A stretch of DNA of 64,000 nucleotides, from positions 121,332 through 185,331 of the forward strand of contig JAAEAF010002738.1 of assembly GCA_011037195.1 (NCBI GenBank), written 5' to 3'. Below, one piece after another: positions 38,801-43,216 of this stretch; position 1 is the stretch's first letter, and each line of letters starts with the position of its first letter. The stretch comes from Triatoma infestans. Lineage: Eukaryota; Arthropoda; Insecta; Hemiptera; Reduviidae. Below the pieces are notes generated by a model that was not told the origin of the DNA, searched no databases, and saw only the letters and a list, made by a program, of their open reading frames with translations. Both the position numbers and the translations under genes were made by a program.

Positions 38801-40418
38801 TGGGACTATGATATCTACTATGTATGCATTACCCTCACTCTTATAGTGCCACACAATATCAGATCGGGTACACTCTAATGCGTGATCCGTTAGCATATCG
38901 CGATCCCAATAAAGTGGGTACACCGGTTCGGGATCATACTAATAATAGGGTGGGATGACTGAACGTATACCAAACTTCAATGCCAAGTTCCGATGCAGTA
39001 GCTTAGCCATCCTATTGTGCCTGTTGAGGTTTATTTTTCTTTTTTTTTAAATCTCAGTAATATACTGGCTATGACGTAATAGTGTGATTATTGTGAATAT
39101 GTTGTAATTATTATTATTAGTTTAAAATCAGTCTTTACTTTAAGTTCAACTATCACTCTATTAAACCTTGCACATAACCTAATGGCTAGTGCTCACTTAT
39201 TTCGTGCGAGAAATCTGGACTCGTTTCCACTGAAATCCAACAGTGTTGTCCGAGCATTATGAGAAGAATATTGTATTATATTGATTTGTGCACAGATTAG
39301 ACATAAATTGTCGCTACTATCTAATTGGCATGAAAAGCTCGACTTTGCCCTTCAAAGTTCGATTGAAGAAGAGCCCGATAGAGATGAGATTAGAAAAGCA
39401 ATAAACATCTTAAGGAAATGCTTGTTATCTTCAATGAAATATAATACTGGTGATGAACTGTTTCATGGAAAATGTATTGTGTACCGCACTGAGGACTCAA
39501 CACAAGATGAGAGTATTAACCAGGTATTTATATCAACTAGCTGTAGTTACAGTTGTTGATAGCATTTACCGGAACTTATCATTTCAATGAAAAAAATTCT
39601 GACAGTTAAAGTGGATTTTTTTTTCTAATCTTATGCAATGTTAATCAAGTTAAAAGATATTAAACTCAAGTTAAACTGTAGAATTCTGTTCAACCAATTT
39701 AACACTAAAAGTATCAAAATTAGTATATTTAGTAGACTTTCAAGCGATAGTTTCTTCAGCACTAAAAGTGAATACATTTATATATAAGTGCATTAATCCT
39801 CAAAGTCTTTAGTTATCTTAATCTTCAAATTGTTTTTACAGTGCTGTAGAATGCCTCCAATAATTAATACAATTGATTCAAGAGATCACTTCGAAATGTT
39901 ACAAGATCCACAATTTGTCAAGATAATCAACGGTCATATACCATTTGAAGATAAAACTGCAGCACATGGTTTGAAATGTGATTCGCTTGGTGTAAGTATC
40001 ATGGCTGCCTCATTAGCATAATTATTAGTTTTTTTAATTTATATTATTAGTGCGGCATCCTTACACCTAGTTATTTGAAAAGTGGTTTGAATTTATCAGA
40101 GAGCTGGTGGAATCGAAGCGTACGCGCTAGAAGTAATTCTAGTTACAATACAAACCCTGAATCATAATTTCGTATTGCCGCAATTCGCAGTCTATGCAGA
40201 CGGCTAGTTGCTATTAGTTTACTTCTAAACTACTTTCGTTGCAAATTAATATATTATTCCCATTCTTAATGTATTTAATTAAAGAACTCAATCTTTAAAA
40301 TTATAGAGAAATTATTAATAATATATATATATTATCTATCCAGGTCAGTATTAAAAAATCTGTCAGATCTTGTGTAGCTGATATGGTCACAAGAAATGAT
40401 CAAGGAGTAAAGCATTGA
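3652..40418 (+). CDS. Fatty-acid-synthase-like gene FAS-A, 25 recognised exons, 5' end missing
   Basis: Type I animal FAS makes palmitate in the cytosol from acetyl-CoA, malonyl-CoA and NADPH; this gene is a divergent relative. Exons that I place: 3652-3841, 4152-4381, 5210-5511, 5631-5775, 9567-9677, 9764-9872, 11204-11461, 11823-11998, 12069-12215, 13867-14109, 14203-14408, 16606-16806, 18395-18467, 20287-20454, 20770-20952, 21029-21224, 31269-31461, 31566-31678, 31758-31869, 32198-32333, 32713-32971, 34011-34291, 34442-34660, 39296-39523, 39842-39991, and a terminal exon at 40344-40418 ending in TGA. Nearly all are bounded by AG/GT, and phases join across introns without a stop. KS and the first part of the acyltransferase domain are not upstream in the window. 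Exons may be missing between 12215 and 13867, and in the centre of KR. Catalytic motifs outside the acyltransferase are largely lost, so a reduced or regulatory role, or an early pseudogene, is possible. Confidence 0.85.
4700..4870. repeat. Dispersed repeat, inverted relative to 12530-12680
   Basis: Shares ataggatccgaag, the following purine-rich stretch, and an agactcY...agtctggccta-like segment with the reverse complement of 12530-12680. This suggests two copies of one dispersed element in FAS-A introns. Confidence 0.35.
5210..5775 (+). CDS. FAS-A exons 3-4: end of acyltransferase domain and linker
   Basis: Exon 5210-5511 begins with VIPEPKQRTKRW and contains SSAEYHANNLLKPVLF and VIEIAPRGLLQ, all recognisable as the C-terminal part of the FAS acyltransferase domain. 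It ends with two bases of a split lysine codon, and 5631-5775 completes it (KLYLVGVDVN...YP). This second exon is the short post-transferase linker leading to the dehydratase fold. It ends in phase 0 before gtaagt. The next intron (5776-9566) contains an R1-like LINE. Confidence 0.85.
5822..9302 (+). mobile_element. Degenerate R1-like LINE in a FAS-A intron
   Basis: A GC-richer block in AT-rich intron ending in a C-run. In order on the + strand: ORF1 pieces with VEIRDLDSLSTEKEV (about 7418-7465) and a CCHC knuckle start CYKCGE (about 7710); RT pieces with LDLWNVAYDSLLREE and YAGDVAALI (8060-8170); thumb or connection pieces (AIYLALIIDKKLSFG); and a C-terminal Cys/His domain ECLFCPGRRDNASHTFLVCD (8950-9030). 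The catalytic YADD has become YAGD at 8139-8150, frames shift repeatedly, and the endonuclease and most of RT are deleted. It is a dead copy. Ends are approximate because no target duplication was found. Confidence 0.75.
9567..11461 (+). CDS. FAS-A exons 5-7: degenerate dehydratase (DH) region
   Basis: Exons 9567-9677, 9764-9872 and 11204-11461. The first carries DIDLSDKRLEKYYSHSFCGR, aligning with the start of the DH hot-dog domain, where FAS has HxxxGxxxxP. Here His and Gly remain but the proline position is Ser (HSFCGRQVMS). The second and third exons (LALEKVKKLNQ...IWFNQELEV; LQVQRGTGLFEIELN) match the following strands. The place where FAS usually has a YxYGPxF-type motif reads EYSVNFNDNF, so the second half of the active site also looks lost. 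I chose the donor at 11461 because its single G completes the Glu codon at the start of exon 8; a donor at 11442 is the alternative. Confidence 0.7.
9895..10985 (+). mobile_element. LINE insertion with 5' inversion (twin priming)
   Basis: The left part (10351-9890, reverse strand) encodes the post-RT region of a LINE ORF2 (LFDSLAQSTLLYMAEIWACQ). The right part (10416-10748, + strand) encodes its C-terminal Cys/His segment (CKYCNSGERDNVVHFLLSCP) followed by a 3' UTR and an (aata)n tail. The two are head-to-head at about 10375-10400. The whole is flanked by a 16-bp direct repeat, aaattatgtaattaaa, at 9879-9894 and 10986-11001. This is the classic product of twin priming. The insertion begins only 7 bp past the donor of exon 6. 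Confidence 0.85.
11823..12215 (+). CDS. FAS-A exons 8-9: DH-to-methyltransferase linker
   Basis: Exon 11823-11998 (ITVSYNKVTQELSCEGLKL...) resembles the FAS segment where a beta-hairpin precedes a short lysine/arginine-rich linker and an aromatic FxPY-type element (QFLPYF). Exon 12069-12215 (NPGQFDDCFQIIFQN, then KKLKVILLD) continues in phase 0 into the start of the pseudo-methyltransferase region. The donors are gtttca and gtttgt, weaker than the gtaagt used elsewhere. No enzymatic motif is expected here. Confidence 0.6.
12690..12850 (-). mobile_element. SINE-A fragment, degenerate
   Basis: Resembles the SINE at 33725-33943 in the same orientation: a ggcgcccaa start, a gacagcactgtccttcac core, and a tRNA-like part with gtccagcgcgctgg and ttaatctcttcctt. 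The box B region is decayed. Confidence 0.55.
13867..16806 (+). CDS. FAS-A exons 10-12: pseudo-methyltransferase / structural KR region
   Basis: Exons 13867-14109, 14203-14408 and 16606-16806. Exon 10 (VDIITSSTENTVDELYQ..., LLLIGAHPVSK) fits the inactive methyltransferase fold of animal FAS. Exon 11 (NSLQTIYLLGSMDS, then IVQYCLCLG) occupies the position where FAS has a Gly-Leu/Met-rich NCLRxEP-type helix. Exon 12 (FFLDDKSPSFSLDQPFYKKQ, then DLVMNVCVNRTWGC) is a clear match to the FAS strand-helix before the enoyl reductase (DLxxPFYxxQ...DLVxNVYxxGxWG). Split codons are consistent across exons 11, 12 and 13. The acceptor of exon 10 (ttcaag at 13866) is weak, and an exon upstream of it may have been missed. 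Confidence 0.65.
15130..16265. repeat. Modular ccggaagt repeat, about 300-bp tandem modules
   Basis: The element holds about three tandem modules, each running from ccggaagtgcg through aaaaatggctccgacgattt, a variable stretch, and gggaggggtgggg to gaaattccgagtttca. It is bounded by segments containing ctcttactcc (left) and ggagtaagagaaag followed by gtgagtgtttcacacc (right), which are inverted relative to each other. A (gt)n run lies at 15404-15430. Related copies are at 22480-25940 (reverse, split by insertions), 43720-44715, 49390-49560 and about 56560-56800. There is no coding capacity, so it is probably a non-autonomous element. Confidence 0.7.
15267..15318. repeat. Near-perfect short palindrome at the repeat edge
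   Basis: gacacgattacaatacttcc followed by tcttactcc is met at once by its inverse (tagtaagaggaagtattg, then taatcgtgtc). It forms a hairpin of about 25-bp arms with almost no loop. The neighbouring repeat family keeps only one arm at each end, so this may mark a junction of two copies. Confidence 0.75.
17040..17400 (+). pseudogene. Degenerate mariner-like transposase fragment
   Basis: Readable as a decayed mariner N-terminal half: CRVIFLFKFELR, then VQEITRHL and KVKKLHKLVPHELIAN with an in-frame stop, then CKRNDPL. The intact mariner at 22880 has the equivalent GKVKKLDTWIPHELTQ segment. No terminal inverted repeats were recognised. Lies in the intron between FAS-A exons 12 and 13. Confidence 0.55.
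17822..17849. repeat. Poly(T) run
   Basis: Uninterrupted run of about 28 T. It may be the antisense tail of a short retroelement beginning gcttgggtgttttattgg. Confidence 0.8.
18395..31461 (+). CDS. FAS-A exons 13-17: degenerate enoyl-reductase (ER) region
   Basis: Exons 18395-18467, 20287-20454, 20770-20952, 21029-21224 and 31269-31461. Recognisable ER landmarks are LGVFDYCGADRTGNSIFGVG, WTYEEAVSIPFCYTI, and RGCEVFTTYTTDEEKDLI followed by a YFYKSFERQY...GKGVHIVVE segment. The last exon has KSGLEEGHVKPL, a good match to the family's C-terminal strand. The NADPH-binding glycine loop (normally HxGSGGVGQAA) reads HRGGLLVSQAI, so the GxGxxG core is broken. The intron before the last exon is about 10 kb and repeat-filled. 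Confidence 0.8.
18560..20150 (+). pseudogene. LINE remnant with RNase H region
   Basis: Multiple frames give fragments of a LINE ORF2 after the RT: VVRVTAPTASVETLLWIPPL (the thumb or linker motif with TxAxExLLxxPPL) and, after a gap, HYYSDGSRMNVDNGAAVYF, which carries the Asp-Gly-Ser of RNase H. Then follow DSQAALKEL-like residues near 19500. Frameshifts and stops are frequent. A SINE-B-like piece is inserted at about 18853-18970. It lies between FAS-A exons 13 and 14. Confidence 0.65.
18853..18970 (-). mobile_element. SINE-B fragment
   Basis: Matches the left half of the SINE at 57807-58018: agtaaagtaatgYctatttWttca, aaattaggtgtc, gaagcacttgctgtact and attaacattttttgaac. Short flanking direct repeats (atacctac / atacctat) suggest insertion into the older LINE. 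Confidence 0.55.
22240..22490 (-). repeat. Two units of the ggcacaaacg tandem repeat
   Basis: Units carry cgttagtgccgcgtttgtgccggcgat and caaaatttcagcgtttgtgccgt. They are the reverse complement of the array at 30030-30980 and are also found at 25940-26130 and 62440-63060. Confidence 0.7.
22689..23978 (+). mobile_element. Complete mariner transposon, 1290 bp
   Basis: About 30-bp terminal inverted repeats (ttgggttggtgcaaaaataa at the left, its inverse ending caaccc at the right, continuing to atgcaggttttt) enclose one transposase gene. TA dinucleotides sit at both ends (22687-22688 and 23979-23980), the expected mariner target duplication. Length is typical of the family. Confidence 0.95.
22880..23899 (+). 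CDS. Mariner transposase, intact, 339 aa
   Basis: Cut-and-paste DDE/D transposase acting in the nucleus on its own terminal repeats. An N-terminal helix-turn-helix region (about residues 1-110; QIYFYEFKLGRSAAQTARNI, RGRPS) binds the ends. The catalytic triad is visible: Asp in TCDEKW (residue 151), Asp in HDNARPH (243) and Asp in YSPDLSPTD (278), giving the D,D34D spacing of mariners. The linker WIPHELTQSQ is present. I start at MSKQDF rather than an ATG 96 bases upstream, because mariner transposases begin with this segment and are about 340-350 aa. There is no internal stop or frameshift, in contrast to the mariner remnant at 17 kb. Confidence 0.95.
   Translation: MSKQDFRQIYFYEFKLGRSAAQTARNINVVWGEGSISECTVQRWFQKFRVGDFDLEDKEGRGRPSVVDHDHLRALVEDNPRKTTRDFAREVSVDHSTVVRHLEQIGKVKKLDTWIPHELTQSQKHRRFEVCNSLLLRYQNEPFLNRIVTCDEKWIQYDNWRRSGQWLDKDEAAKHFAKPSLHPKKVMVTVWWSTAGVIHYSFLNTGETITAETYCQEIDKMHRKLQNLCPALVNRKGPILLHDNARPHIAMPTLRKLQELKYETLPHPPYSPDLSPTDFHLFRHLDNFLRGKNFRDRSETENAFREFIESLNNDFLETGIKMLLTRWQLCVDNDGTYFE
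24184..25371 (+). mobile_element. 5'-truncated LINE with (ttc)n tail and target duplication
   Basis: The 3' end of a LINE ORF2 runs from the left junction to 24880 (about 230 codons), with SLHTIRWLFKIRGDLLPLRY and a C-terminal Cys/His motif LKCTLCDQEENEDLYHFLAVCP. A 490-bp 3' UTR follows, with a tail ending in ttcttcttcttcttc. An 8-bp direct repeat, tcattcag, flanks it at 24176-24183 and 25372-25379. The reading frame is open from the truncation point to the stop, so the insertion is fairly young. Confidence 0.85.
27080..27365. repeat. Direct repeat, copy 1 (partner 29520-29815)
   Basis: Almost identical to 29520-29815 over about 290 bp, from cttcagtataaatgtatttc to cagagccgtgtgcatctatt. It is related in layout to the modular ccggaagt repeat (aaattgaaaaagaacttaaa, cccccaccactc). 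The two copies are 2.4 kb apart in the same orientation. Confidence 0.85.
27786..28330 (-). repeat. LTR-like repeat copy 2, interrupted by a SINE
   Basis: Matches 1545-1960 on both sides of the SINE at 27845-28077 (agcggtattgtaaaagggct before it, cagaaataagaaagtagtca after it). No internal retrotransposon genes adjoin it, so it may be a solo LTR. Confidence 0.5.
27845..28077 (-). mobile_element. SINE-A inserted in the LTR-like repeat
   Basis: Reverse orientation. The tRNA-related head at the right end reads, on the reverse strand, ggattagctcagtggtagcg (box A region) and gggttcgagtcc (box B). The body with the ccggaggccggcagtgcact segment and a short A/T tail follow. A 14-bp direct repeat, gcttgtaagtatat, flanks it at 27831-27844 and 28078-28091. 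Confidence 0.85.
28882..29200. mobile_element. Fold-back element, about 91-bp inverted arms
   Basis: The left arm 28882-28972 and right arm 29110-29200 are inverted copies (key block cttgccaacgtttcgacaaa and atatattgtctttttcaagg), with an AT-rich loop of about 137 bp and no ORF. A single arm occurs at 44975-45070. The arm resembles the segment at about 40950-40990 and its copy at about 53550-53590. Confidence 0.85.
29520..29815. repeat. Direct repeat, copy 2
   Basis: Partner of 27080-27365. The few differences include a short aca insertion after ttggaaaac. Confidence 0.85.
30030..30980. repeat. Tandem array of about 130-150-bp units with palindromic cores
   Basis: Six or so degenerate units. 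Each has aattttacggcacaaacg, gaaatttggtgaatcgccgg, cacaaacgcRgcactaacga, an A/T spacer, and a palindromic core gtggccagtccaacttgacg/tcaagttgggctggccac. A 60-bp insertion-like segment (agtacgacgaacaRttttt) recurs at 30005 and 30645. Short open frames within it are not genes. The last part of the array belongs to palindrome arm A. Confidence 0.8.
31566..32971 (+). CDS. FAS-A exons 18-21: degenerate ketoreductase (KR) region
   Basis: Exons 31566-31678, 31758-31869, 32198-32333 and 32713-32971. The layout follows KR: end of ER (SKDGYSGQMV), then the first Rossmann strand and helix ending in WLLCRGARNVHVLN, which corresponds to the WLxxRGARNLVLxS of FAS. The glycine-rich loop between them is replaced by SNEDSFWLD. 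In the last exon NNIPGLAISCE matches the xGLPGLAIQWG stretch, but the preceding YxxxN catalytic motif is absent (CIGNGGEAVCELRN). I could not place an exon for the middle of KR between 32333 and 32713; a partly conserved stretch there lacks a consistent frame between the two copies. A ketoreductase reaction is very unlikely. Confidence 0.8.
33725..33943 (-). mobile_element. SINE-A in arm A, in the intron where an ACP would be expected
   Basis: tRNA-derived SINE. The reverse strand reads gggattagatatgtggttag (box A), gggttcgagtccagc (box B), a body with ggaggccggcagtgcact, and a poly(A) tail (T-run at the left). The 8-bp target duplication tcaattca lies at 33717-33724 and 33944-33951. The orthologous copy is at 59487-59690 in arm B. 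Confidence 0.85.
34011..40418 (+). CDS. FAS-A exons 22-26: thioesterase-like (TE) domain without nucleophile, gene 3' end
   Basis: Exons 34011-34291, 34442-34660, 39296-39523, 39842-39991 and 40344-40418. DPIFVIPSLKPNEIDKLTSR and YPTFAARLPHDVDDI match the start of the FAS thioesterase. The nucleophile elbow (GYSYGA in FAS) is ANHWGGA, so the catalytic Ser is replaced. A later DSRDHFEML keeps the expected histidine. The last exon encodes VSIKKSVRSCVADMV and ends with TGA at 40416-40418. The joint from the KR exon (phase 1 at 32971) goes directly to the TE exon (GAG completed at 34011), leaving no room for an ACP domain. The 4.6-kb intron before 39296 holds LINE and fold-back insertions. Confidence 0.85.
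35395..35490 (-). pseudogene. LINE ORF2 3' terminus fragment
   Basis: The reverse complement matches 57700-57800 (gatatctgttaaaccctcaa, gttatgaacatataaacaac). Only the last part of the C-terminal region remains here. It abuts the 5' part of a LINE in the opposite orientation. Confidence 0.65.
36082..36801 (+). pseudogene. LINE ORF1 (coiled coil plus RNA-binding domain), frameshifted
   Basis: The first frame (36082-36429) encodes a Ser/Lys-rich start and a coiled coil rich in leucine, glutamate and asparagine (LREEFKSINHGF, NKILREENRLLKTEVNNLN). After a stop, another frame gives SRRNNLIIRDL, typical of the RNA-recognition region of L1-type ORF1 proteins. A third frame (36568-36801) gives PLMVTFVRFSDKLAVLRCVK and NNDFPVNFRRKHTRLLLVRR, the C-terminal part. 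Such proteins are RNA-binding trimers that package LINE RNA. Two or more frameshifts make it inactive. Confidence 0.7.
37024..37215 (+). pseudogene. Start of LINE ORF2, AP-endonuclease N-terminus
   Basis: MNKLSVISFNVAGLKSMVRD followed by FDIFILLETFL matches the first strands of the apurinic-type endonuclease of LINEs (SFNVxGLxS; ETxL with the metal-binding Glu). The frame runs out soon after, and no RT follows. It belongs with the ORF1 just upstream. Confidence 0.7.
37447..38095. mobile_element. Fold-back made of two inverted DDE-transposon 5' ends
   Basis: Arms at about 37447-37650 and 37880-38095 are inverted copies (shared: aacatttagtcgtgatttag, tagcgagatatggtttttat, gctagccgttggcctaacag). 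The arm encodes ICGFCNGSAEAAAEYASRWP, a transposase-like N-terminal helix-turn-helix start. Between the arms, on the reverse strand (37770-37690), FPQSIMWTDEATFTRNG and MHYWSDENPR are recognised from a DDE transposase family (D of TDEATF). Neither is complete, so it is a rearranged, non-autonomous element. Confidence 0.7.
38385..38940 (-). pseudogene. R2-like LINE 3' end, arm A copy
   Basis: The reverse-strand ORF 38923-38618 (about 100 codons) encodes a C-terminal endonuclease-like segment (SDIVWHYKSEGNAYIVDIIV) and ends VISAVGVIPRAIQGGLHKLE, a conserved tail of R2-type and other site-specific LINEs with a restriction-like endonuclease. A GC-richer 3' UTR extends to about 38385. It is strongly 5'-truncated. 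The duplicate is at 55592-56185. Confidence 0.75.
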
Positions 40419-40944
40419 ACGAAGCAGTTTAGCACCTTTTCGTAAAATTAATTTAATATTCCTGTTAATTAATTGATGTTAGTATAATTTAAACTTACAT
40501 AGTGTGATCGTTGTTGATAAATGGATGTAATTGTTTACTAAATATATATATATATTTTTCTTTTAAATTTCTTCTATTCAGTTTACCTAAATGAGTTTTA
40601 TGTTCCTTTCCAAATGCAAAATCGTTTTAGTGACTTTTTGCTTCCTACAATTTTCATTTCCATGTTTTACTTACATATATGCTTAGAACTTACTGGGGAA
40701 AGTTTTTTATTTTTTAGCAAAACAGTTTTTTTTTTTTTTTTTGGACGATTTAAGAAAGAAACCAAAGAATTATATATATAGGTGAACTTCTTTTAATAAG
40801 CTCTTCATCTACATACATACCTTTATTCCTGATGATGTGGCTTATTACATAAGCAACTCTTACTGTCATATAAAGTTTTGTTTAGTATATATTTTGTGTT
40901 TAATGAAAATTATATGTAACCCCAATTAAAAATTTTTTTTTAAA

Positions 40945-41030
40945 TTTTATCCCTGAAGAAGACAATAAATTTTCGAAACGTTGGAAAAGTTTAAAAAAAA
41001 AGTGTAATTTTTATTGACTGCTGCTCGAGA
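40945..41030 (+). repeat. Repeat with ctgaaga-hairpin-gaaac core, arm A
   Basis: ctgaaga (40953-40959), one unpaired base, a gacaa...ttttc imperfect stem-loop, then gaaac. The arm B copy (about 53598-53550, reverse strand) has a fully paired gacaa/ttgtc stem. It is related to the fold-back arms at 28.9 and 45.0 kb. Confidence 0.6.
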
Positions 41031-41179
41031 TCTCCTGCATTTACCCTTCACAGATCTATGCAACAAGGCTAATAATTTACAAACAAATGGAAATTTTAAT
41101 TGAAACATCGGAAGCGGCAATGTATTTGCTTAACTACAATGGTTTTAAAAAAGCAAATCTTGAAGGTCTATTTCAAAAT

Positions 41180-42190
41180 TAAAGGGGATGGAAGTATCAT
41201 TTTCGGATAAGGGAATTTCACACCATTTTCGAAGTAAAATTTTGGAAGGGGTCAAGGGGCCCTCTACCGTTTTGTGTGGGAAGCTCCAGGGTGAATAGCA
41301 GGCTTCACCTCCTATTCATCAAGACCGTCCGAGCGCAGCATCTAGTGTTTAGTGCATCCTTCACGAGGTGACCCCGTGGTATACCGAACTCGGCGGATCT
41401 AGACCTGGACGTCGATAAAAGTCCCCGGCGGTTAAGGGTGTACCCGCTGGTCACCTGAGGTGGTGCCCCCAGGGGCAGCTTCAGAGACACCCCCCCAAAA
41501 CAGGGTGTTATGCGTACCGTGCCCATGTAGGTTTGCAGCCAGGGGGTAATACAGGCAGTAGTATAACGGTGCCTTCCTGAAACCGGGCCGCACCAGGGAG
41601 TAATGAATGGCCTTGCTGTATCATGCGGGGCTCTGATGCAGTCGACCGATGAGAAACCCTAGCTGTACGTGGGAATATCTATGAAGAAAATTAAAACATT
41701 AAAACCTGAAACTAAGCGGGTAGCTACCGCCACTTTACAACCTGCGGGCCAAGTAAAGCAAGCTCCTGGTGGGGGTGAAGCAGGCAATAGGTCTACTACT
41801 AGCGGTGGCGGGGAGGCTCCCGCTCATCCTCCTGGTGCGGCAGGGAAAGAGGAGGCACCGGGTTGGAAAAGGAGCGGGAGGAAGAGGATGTTACCGCTAC
41901 CGCCCCCAGAGCAACCGGGGGCGATAGATGACCCTCTGAGGAGAGGCCTCAGTGGTGCAGGCGTTCGGTGGTATCTCCGCGCGCTTGCTGAGGGCATGAG
42001 CCCCCAGGAAGCGAGAGCGGAGGCCGAAAAGCACAGAGCACAGCGGGTGGGCAGTAGCCCACCTCAGCGCGCTCATGGTAAGTGGGAGAGACATATAACA
42101 CCTCCCGAAAGTAAAGACATTAAAAGAAGAAGGGTGGTACCTTCTGGCAGTGCGAATCCCGGGATGTCCTCGGGGGCGAATCAGTGAAAA
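41180..42190 (+). pseudogene. GC-rich LINE 5' region with ORF1-like start
   Basis: Sharp rise in GC in an AT-rich setting. An ORF of 172 codons at 41669-42187 is rich in Gly, Pro, Ala and Glu, with basic patches (KRSGRKRM, KRRRVV) and a helix AGVRWYLRALAEGMSPQEAR resembling the low-complexity N-terminal part of LINE ORF1 proteins. No CCHC knuckles follow, so the element is 3'-truncated. A host gene is possible but less likely. Confidence 0.45.
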
Positions 42191-42240
42191 CTAAAAGGAG
42201 ATCGTTGATAATGGTGGGTCCGCAATGCTGGATAACAACT

Positions 42241-42493
42241 GGTATTTTATCCGTCGTAGCATGCATATTTATATTTTTCTTGACCGGTTTCGGATTTCCA
42301 TCCATCGTCAGAGCAAATTCACCAAGTTCGTGTGGAGAGTTCACGACTCTCGAATGTTTCTGTTACATTCGCTAAAACATTAAGTTGAAGTGAACTCTCT
42401 ACACGAACTTGGTGAATTTGCTCTGACGATGGATGGAAATCCGAAACCGGTCAGGAAAAATATAAACATGCATGCTACGACGGATAAAATACC
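42241..42493. mobile_element. Fold-back element, 103-bp arms, with hammerhead-like core
   Basis: The left arm 42241-42343 and right arm 42391-42493 are nearly perfect inverse copies, with a 47-bp loop and no coding sequence. In the right arm, + strand, ctgacga (42423-42429), a 4-bp stem ggat/atcc with a ggaa loop, then gaaac and ggtc (42443-42452) reproduce the order of hammerhead ribozyme core elements. The left arm has the same on the reverse strand. Confidence 0.85.
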
Positions 42494-42982
42494 AGATAAA
42501 TGGAGATCCTTCTTTATTTCTTGGGCAATTATTTACTAGCTGACGCGAGACAAATATTCAGCCCTAATTTCATCATCCGGTTAGAAGACGAAAGCGATTC
42601 ATCAAGGGGTGGAGTATCACGAAATAATATTTATGGATTTACTAGGGTTAGTTCCACGCTCAGTAAAAAAAAAAATATTCTGCTAAAAGGCTGATAAAAT
42701 TTTATTGATATAAATTGTGAGGTTCAGCCAGAAGTAAAAAAAAACAAGACGAATACTTGCCTGCCAAATATTCTTTAATGTAATTTGAGTTTGATATTTC
42801 TTTAGTACACTTAAATTTTAATTTAATACTTTTTTATGAAGTTCCACTCTTATGGCCTTCAGTTCGAGTCTTCATTGATCCATTTGAGTTGGGTAAACAA
42901 CCAGAATAGCGCTCCGTATAATTTATCTAATTAAAAAATTAATAAAAAACAGACATTAATTGAAAATACTGTATAAATATAC

Positions 42983-43216
42983 CTGTATCGCTGTTATACC
43001 AAGAAATGAATTCAAAATACAATCATAAATATGAGGGTCATTAGAATGTATGATTTCCAATAAATTAACTCCCTTTGGCAGAAGAACTTCATGGCAAAAT
43101 TTTATAGCTCTAGCAAGTTTTGGCAATCGCATTAGATCAGCGCCCATTCCAGGCCATTGTGAACCCATTCCAGAGAATAAAAACCAAACTGGCCTCTTTT
43201 CTCCAGCATCATATTG
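42983..43216 (-). CDS. FAS-C: orphan exon, start of malonyl/acetyl transferase domain
   Basis: A 78-codon exon flanked by a tgttttcag acceptor and a gtatat donor, phase 0 on both sides. It encodes RPVWFLFSGMGSQWPGMGAD, the diagnostic start of the FAS acyltransferase domain, then NLLEIIHSNDPHIYDCILNS and ends GITAIQ. The next FAS segment (IGLVDVLRAID) is exactly the first exon of FAS-A at 3652 on the opposite strand, with matching phase. No continuation is found downstream on this strand (below 42983), and the KS exons expected upstream were not recognised. It may be the stranded 5' part of FAS-A or a fragment of a third gene. Confidence 0.85.

Larger units (their letters stand above)
30450..41140. 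repeat. Large inverted duplication, arm A
   Basis: Reads as the reverse complement of 53413-63050. Exons, splice sites, one SINE and an R2-like LINE 3' end are shared between arms, so these insertions preceded the duplication. The match ends at about 41140 (gcaatgtatttgcttaac) and fades in the tandem repeat at about 30450. This arm alone contains the ORF1-bearing LINE segment and the fold-back at 35.5-38.1 kb. Confidence 0.85.
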
